From positions 89,438,084 through 89,502,083 of the forward strand of contig CM043705.1 in the NCBI GenBank assembly GCA_023935145.1: DNA of 64,000 bases, written 5' to 3'. Both the position numbers and the translations under genes were made by a program. Source of the DNA: Bretschneidera sinensis (Eukaryota > Streptophyta > Magnoliopsida > Brassicales > Akaniaceae). This document shows, one piece after another, positions 58,839 through 64,000 of the stretch; position 1 is the stretch's first letter; every line of letters starts with the position of its first letter. The notes below the pieces were generated by a model. That model ran no database searches and had not been told where the DNA came from. It worked only from the letters and a program-made list of their open reading frames with translations.

Positions 58839-60460
58839 TAAAATTTTGTTCTTTTATACCTCTTCAACATGTTTAAATTTATGAGTTTTTCTTGAATCTT
58901 CAGTTTTTTCGGGGATTTGATGGTACTCTCATGACGTTAAATGAAAAGCCAAAAAATAAAGCCAAGAAAACCCAAATGATAATTCCAATCACAGCCAAAA
59001 AGAAAAAAAAAAAGGAATCAACAAATCAACATATTAATCAACAATTGAGAATTTAACATAAAGAGTAGACTCGTTAGAGGTACTTTCAACTCACCCACTC
59101 GCTAAATGTGAGAAGTTTGGGCTTTATTAAGGAATCCCTTCTACCATTGCCGCCTTTACATAATAAAATTGAAGAACACAAACCATAAAAACCACAATCA
59201 ACAAACACACCTAAACCTGGCCACCAATAATGGAAGAACCAATGAGTAGAGAATACAGAAATGGACAAAGGTGTGGTAGGAAATTTATTTTTTTAGATAC
59301 TCCTGTTTGCAAGCGAATAAATATAAAGAGGGACCAAAGCCTCGTGCATCGAAAGACCCACGTCCGATGGATTGACCAAACGTCAGCAAGACTTGGGCAG
59401 CATTCAGCCTCTGTTTCACATCAAGATAACCGGAAGGCTCATCATTCATCAAACATGTACATCTCTGCATGCTGAATGGCTGTGAGAGCAATGATGAACC
59501 TATTCTCCACCTGACAACTTCACTTCATAAATTTACAAAATGATTCAAGTCAAGAACTTGGCAAAGCTCTGACTGTTTTTATCAGCTCTTTTATCAAGCA
59601 GACAAGCACTTGCTGAACCATACCTTACAATATTTTCTGTATGTTACAAATCGACTGAGGTTTGAAACTTACACCTATTCATATTTGAATTCAGTCAATA
59701 GCAGATAATTCCAAATTTATCACATTAGATAATTAACACTATCTTGATTTTACTTATCAAAAAGAAAAAAAATATACCATCTTGGTTTCATGTAATGCTG
59801 TACTGACGTACTGTCTATTTTGATGAAAACTTCATTATGCTATTGACAGATTGGGCTTGACACCTACCTAAGCATTTATTGAATTCAATCATTAGCAGAT
59901 AAATTCAAATATATCACGTCAGATATTTAACACCATCTTGTTTTCATGTAATGTTGTATTATCTATTTTGATGAAAGTTGTCAGTAGCGGTATTTGACTC
60001 AACTCAACTAAGGATTAATCTCCATCTAGTTGGGTTGGCTGCACCCCCAACCCACTCAGGACTTGTCAATTTTAAGTGAATGAATTAACAACGAATCTTT
60101 GTGTTATCAGAGAGAAAAGGAACAGAAACTCAAGAGATGAGTCAAGAACATCTTCTAAGTTCAATGGTATTCCTTTCAAATTTTTACTCATATATTAAAA
60201 CGTTTTATAGATTACATATGACTGCATATCACACTTTATACATGTACATATTAATCATGTAGAAATTTTGGATTCAGATATATTATAACATTGTACATGT
60301 AAACCCGTTATCTAATAAATGACCCAATTAAGTGATGTAATTTTTATAAGTCTCCAAAATATCAAGGTTCTTTAGTATGGGCCACCTTATGTATAGAAAC
60401 TGGATGTGGTATGGGTCTTTGTTAATGGGCCAATGACCCAATGCACATGTGTAAGTTAAC
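58839..60460. other. Intergenic DNA between the unrecognised gene and Copia E
   Basis: AT-rich. It contains the degenerate direct repeat at 59650-59982. No gene seen. Confidence 0.45.
59650..59982. repeat. Two degenerate direct copies, about 180 and 140 bp
   Basis: About 59650-59832 and 59845-59982 share ACACCTA, TTGAATTCA, AGCAGATAA, CATCTTG, TTTCATGTAATG and CTATTTTGATGAAA in order. The first copy has about 45 extra bases in its middle. Old tandem duplication. Confidence 0.75.
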
Positions 60461-60772
60461 TGTTAGGGTTATGGTCCCTAAGGCACAGAGAAATAAATAG
60501 ACATCAGGGAGGGTGTTTTGTGTATATTAAATTTTATTGAAACAGACAGTTCTTCTCCCTCCCCTCTAACATTCAGTTGATTGGTTCTCATACCAAAGGT
60601 GGTTCTCCCTGTAGTCTTAGAAGATCGACCCAAGGAGGCTTGCTTGCAATGGATTCCGGTTTGTTTCTAACTCATCTTCTCAATATATATATACATACTT
60701 GACAAGTTTAATAAGAAAAGATCTTGGCTGTATCATTGATATTTGTGTATTAGTATCAAGATTAATATAACA
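60461..60772 (+). repeat. Copia E 5' LTR, 312 bp
   Basis: Starts TGTTAGGGTTATGG and ends ATTAATATAACA, directly before the primer-binding site. Contains an AT-rich TATATATATA stretch near 60685. Confidence 0.85.
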
Positions 60773-60774
60773 AG

Positions 60775-60786
60775 TGGTATCAGAGC
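60775..60786 (+). other. Primer-binding site of Copia E
   Basis: TGGTATCAGAGC, complementary to the 3' end of initiator methionine tRNA, two bases after the LTR. Confidence 0.93.
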
Positions 60787-61910
60787 CTTTCATGTTAAAT
60801 TGTTGAGATTCATATGAAAATTGAGTTTCTTGAATTTTTTCTCATAAAGTATATTTAGGGCAGAAATTTGTTTTGAAAAAAAAAATTGCTATAAATCCAT
60901 GTTTGTTGATGAGATTGTATAATTACTCTGTGAATTACATCTCTGAATATGATTTTTTTTTTTTGGGTATGACAATATTAAATTTTGGTGATTTTTAGTG
61001 ACTGTTTTTGTAACTGCAAATTGTAGTTTATCAAACCAGCACTGCGACGCTGGCTTTGATCTTTCTTTTTTGGCTAGTTCCGTAAATTATGCATTAAGCC
61101 CTTTGGCGCTGGTTCATAACCGGTGGAAATCATTTTATATTGTATGCAATTTTTCTATAAAGATTGCAATTGTGGAAATCATTTTTTATTGTCATGACAA
61201 CTTGCCATGATATTCTAGATATGCTGAGACTATATAGTAAAGTGGACATTGTGGAATTTTTTTTTTTTTATTGTCATGATAGCTTGCCAATTGCAAGCAT
61301 ATTATTTTGGTATTCATTGAAGAGGACCACTACAGTTAGTTCCAAAATCCAGAGAACTGGCGCTGCAGCACCAGTGATCTATCCCTTTGGGTAGATTACT
61401 GGCGCAGCGACGCCAAGGGCTGGCACCGTGGCGCCGGTCAAGGTAAAGGACAAAAAAAAAATTAAGGATTTTGTTCTGAATTTTATGTTTAATGTTTTTT
61501 ATGAATGAATTGAAGTATTATGTTGCCAAAACAATCTCTAATATGTAAATTTATTTATTTTAAGACATATAAACATGCTATTAATATGTGAAAATAATCG
61601 GCCCAAAAGAAGGTTATTTTTGCATTGTTAATAAATTAAAATAGTTGTGAATATGTGACAAATAAAGGTTGTCATGCGAATAATGTGTCGGTCCAAAGAA
61701 ATGTGCATTATTTGGCAGGTTGGGTTGTCAATATTCATGAACTATATTTGAGATACCACTTACAAGTTGATATTGCTGTCCAAAGACTAAGTATTAATGT
61801 TGTGCTAGGTATCTTGTTATGGGCCCACATGCATGTGTATATGTATATAGTTTTGTTTTGATTCATATATACATGAGTTGTTACTAATTGTGAGCTTTTG
61901 TTCTTGTGTT
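60787..61910 (+). other. Copia E leader with GGCGC-type near-palindromes
   Basis: About 1.1 kb without a coding frame. Near-palindromic motifs built on TGGCGCTGCAGC and TGGCGCCGG lie at about 61038-61056, 61102-61112, 61358-61374 and 61399-61437. The long leader is unusual for a copia element whose gag normally starts soon after the PBS. Confidence 0.6.
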
Positions 61911-64000
61911 ATAGCAACATCGATTTCTGCTAACATCAACAGCATTCCAGTGCTTAACGACATGAATTTCAAGAAGTGGCAAGATCATGTTATGATCGTG
62001 CTCGAATGCATGGAATTAGACTATGCATTGATGGTCGATCGCCCCGCACCTTTGACCAGCGATAGTATCGCTGAGCAAAAGGTTGTATATGAAAAGTATG
62101 AGCGAACAAACCGCATGAGCCTAATGATTATGAAGTACTCGATTCCGGATACCATCAGGGGTTCAATTCCTGATGAAAATGATGCTAAGAAATTCCTCTC
62201 TCAAATAGCAGACTGATTCACAGCAAACGAAAAGATCGAGACAAGCACCATCTTGACTAAGCTTGTCTCAATACAGTACAAGGGGAAGGGGAATATAAGA
62301 GAGTACATCATGGAGATGTCAAACCTTGTGACAAGACTGAAGGCATTCAAACTGGAATTGCCAGAAGACATTCTGGTGCACTTAGTCTTGATCTCTCTTC
62401 CTATATAATTCAGTATTTTCAAAATTAGTTACAATACTTAAAAGAAGAAATGGACTTTGAATGAGTTGATTGCTCAATATGTCCAAGAGGAAGAGAGACT
62501 TAATCATGAAAATATTGAAAGTGCTCATTTAGCATCAACTTATCAGGACCTCAGTTCCAGTAAGAAAAGAAAGAGGAACATTAAAGGAAAGGAAACTGCA
62601 GGGTCTGGAAATTCACACCACAAGGGATAACAGAAACAAGATAAAGGTATAACTTGTTTCTTTTGTCACAAAGCTGGTCATGTGAAGAAAGACTGCACAA
62701 AATACGCCTAGTATGTGACCTGGCGTGGGAAGAAGGGTAAACTTCTAAACTTTGTTTGTTCAGAAGTTAATTTGGCCTTAGTACCTAAGAACACTTGGTG
62801 GATAAATACAGGTGCAACTACTCACATAAGTGTTTCTATGCAGGGGTGCATAAGGAGTCGAATGCCAACTGATACTGAAAGATTTATCTATGTAGGAAAT
62901 GGCGAAAGAGTTCCTGTGGAGGCAGTTTGTTTATTTAGATTACAATTGGAATCTGGTTGTAATTTGGATTTGGATGAGACTTTTTATATACTATCTTTTA
63001 GATGGAATTTGGTTTCTATTTCATGTTTGGACAAATCAGGTTTTTCTTATTTATTTGGAAATAGAAAGTTTAGTCTTTTTCAGAATTCAAATTTGTCTGG
63101 TACCGGTTCTTTAATTGATAATTTATATAAACTGGATATGATTGCCTCCAAAGAAAACGAATCCTTGCATACCAGTAATGTTGGTATTAAGCGTAGATTA
63201 ACAAATGATAATTCATTAATGTTATGGCACAAGTGTTTAGAACATATTTCTAAACAAATTAGTCAAAGACTTGTGTCAGAAGGAATTCTTGATCCCTTAG
63301 ATTTGTCAGATTTTGAAGTCTGCATTGAGTGCATTAAGGGAAAACAAACAAATGTTAAAAATAAAGGTGCTAATAGGAGTAATAGTGTCTTAGAATTAAT
63401 ACATACGGATATTTATGGTCCATTCCCTATAGCTTTTTGGAATGGACAACAATATTTTATCACTTTCATAGATGACTACTCCAAGTATGGCTATCTTTAT
63501 TTAATTCATGAAAAGTCTCAATCTATAGACGTGTTCAAGAATTTCAAAGCTGAAGTTGAAAATCAATTAGGTAAAAAAATTAAGGCTGTCAAATCTGACT
63601 GTGGGAGTGAATACTACGGTAGATATGATGGATCAGGTAAACAACATCCCGGACCCTTCGCCAAATTTTTGATGGAATGTGGGATTGTTCCTCAATACAC
63701 CATGCCAGGGACTCCTAGTCAAAATGGTATGGTATAGCTGAGAGACGAAACCGAACCTTAAAGGATATGGTAAGAAGTATGATTAGTCATTCTTCTTTGT
63801 CAGAATCACTTTAGGGTGAAGCCATCAAGACTGCAGTTTACATCCTAAACAGAGTTTCAAGTAAAGCAGTAGCTAAAACCCCATACGAGTTATGGACAGG
63901 CAAAAAGCGTAGCATTAGACATTTGCATGTTTGGGGATGTCCAGCTGAGGCTTGGCCTTATAAGCCAAATGAAAAGAAGCTAGACTCAAGGACCGTTAGC
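61911..64000 (+). pseudogene. Copia E gag-pol, 5' part
   Basis: The frame begins IATSISANINS at 61911 with ATA where an ATG would be expected (inference from the copia gag pattern), then WQDHVMIVLECM. Stops follow at 62214 and near 62405, 62628 and 62709. Zinc knuckle CFFCHKAGHVKKDC lies near 62660-62700. Protease reads WWINTGATTH: the catalytic aspartate position is Asn (AAT at 62805-62807). GAG-pre-integrase follows with the H-H-C-C pattern (WHKCLEHIS, CIECIKG, near 63225-63345), then the integrase core with DDYSKYG and CGSEYY. Near 63724-63735 a GGTAT repeat causes a frameshift. The frame continues to the window edge in the integrase C-terminal part. Confidence 0.88.

Larger units (their letters stand above)
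60461..64000 (+). mobile_element. Copia element E, 5' part (runs off the window)
   Basis: LTR, primer-binding site, long leader and gag-pol up to the integrase are inside the window; RT, RNase H and the 3' LTR would lie beyond 64000. The left flank ends GTAAC before TGTTAGGG at 60461. The target duplication cannot be checked. Confidence 0.88.

Noticed and set aside
60775..60786. Possible tRNA genes at tRNA-like matches (also 18077, 20287, 24250)
   Set aside because: Only the 12-18 bases complementary to tRNA 3' ends are present beside LTRs; these are primer-binding sites and no cloverleaf follows.

Overview
The window is plant nuclear DNA, most likely from a eudicot (species not identifiable from the sequence). 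The reasons are a MET1-type DNA methyltransferase with plant domain order and GT-AG introns, a plant SMR-domain gene, AT-rich intergenic DNA, and many LTR retrotransposons of the Ty1/copia and Ty3/gypsy classes. Two host genes can be modelled well. The rest is mobile DNA plus one unrecognised, apparently broken gene.

Layout. (1) 264-6354, plus strand: an 11-exon MET1 gene encoding 1543 residues with every catalytic motif I could check. (2) 7305-7875 and 34146-34290: the two halves of a duplicated, decayed copy of the 3' end of the SMR gene, split by a 26-kb nest. (3) 7876-34145: nested LTR elements. Gypsy element C was entered in its 3' LTR by Copia element A. A was entered in its reverse transcriptase region by Sirevirus-like Copia B (5-bp duplication GATAG/CATAG) and in its 3' LTR by an element now reduced to solo LTR S (5-bp duplication TTACA). 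B was then entered in one LTR by gag-only Gypsy element F, present as a head-to-tail LTR-internal-LTR-internal array. The relative order is duplication, C, A, B and S, then F after B. (4) 34570-36540: a tandem duplicate and an AT-rich hairpin. (5) 36984-44690, minus strand: a CUE-like/DUF1771/SMR gene with a candidate inverted-repeat transposon in an intron. (6) 46090-48480: Gypsy debris. (7) 49861-58838, minus strand: exon-like blocks of an unrecognised gene, split by Copia D (51429-56156), a full-length TNT1-like element with 5-bp duplication GGAAT. (8) 60461-64000: the 5' part of Copia E, running off the window.

How the parts relate. MET1 maintains CG methylation, which silences elements like those beside it. 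Several inactivating changes in D and E can be read as C-to-T or G-to-A transitions, as expected of methylated cytosines that deaminate. That link is inference. The strongest unexplained pattern is that four different elements (B, F, S, E) each carry, in LTR or leader, an array of short near-palindromic motifs. The motif differs between families but the arrangement is similar.
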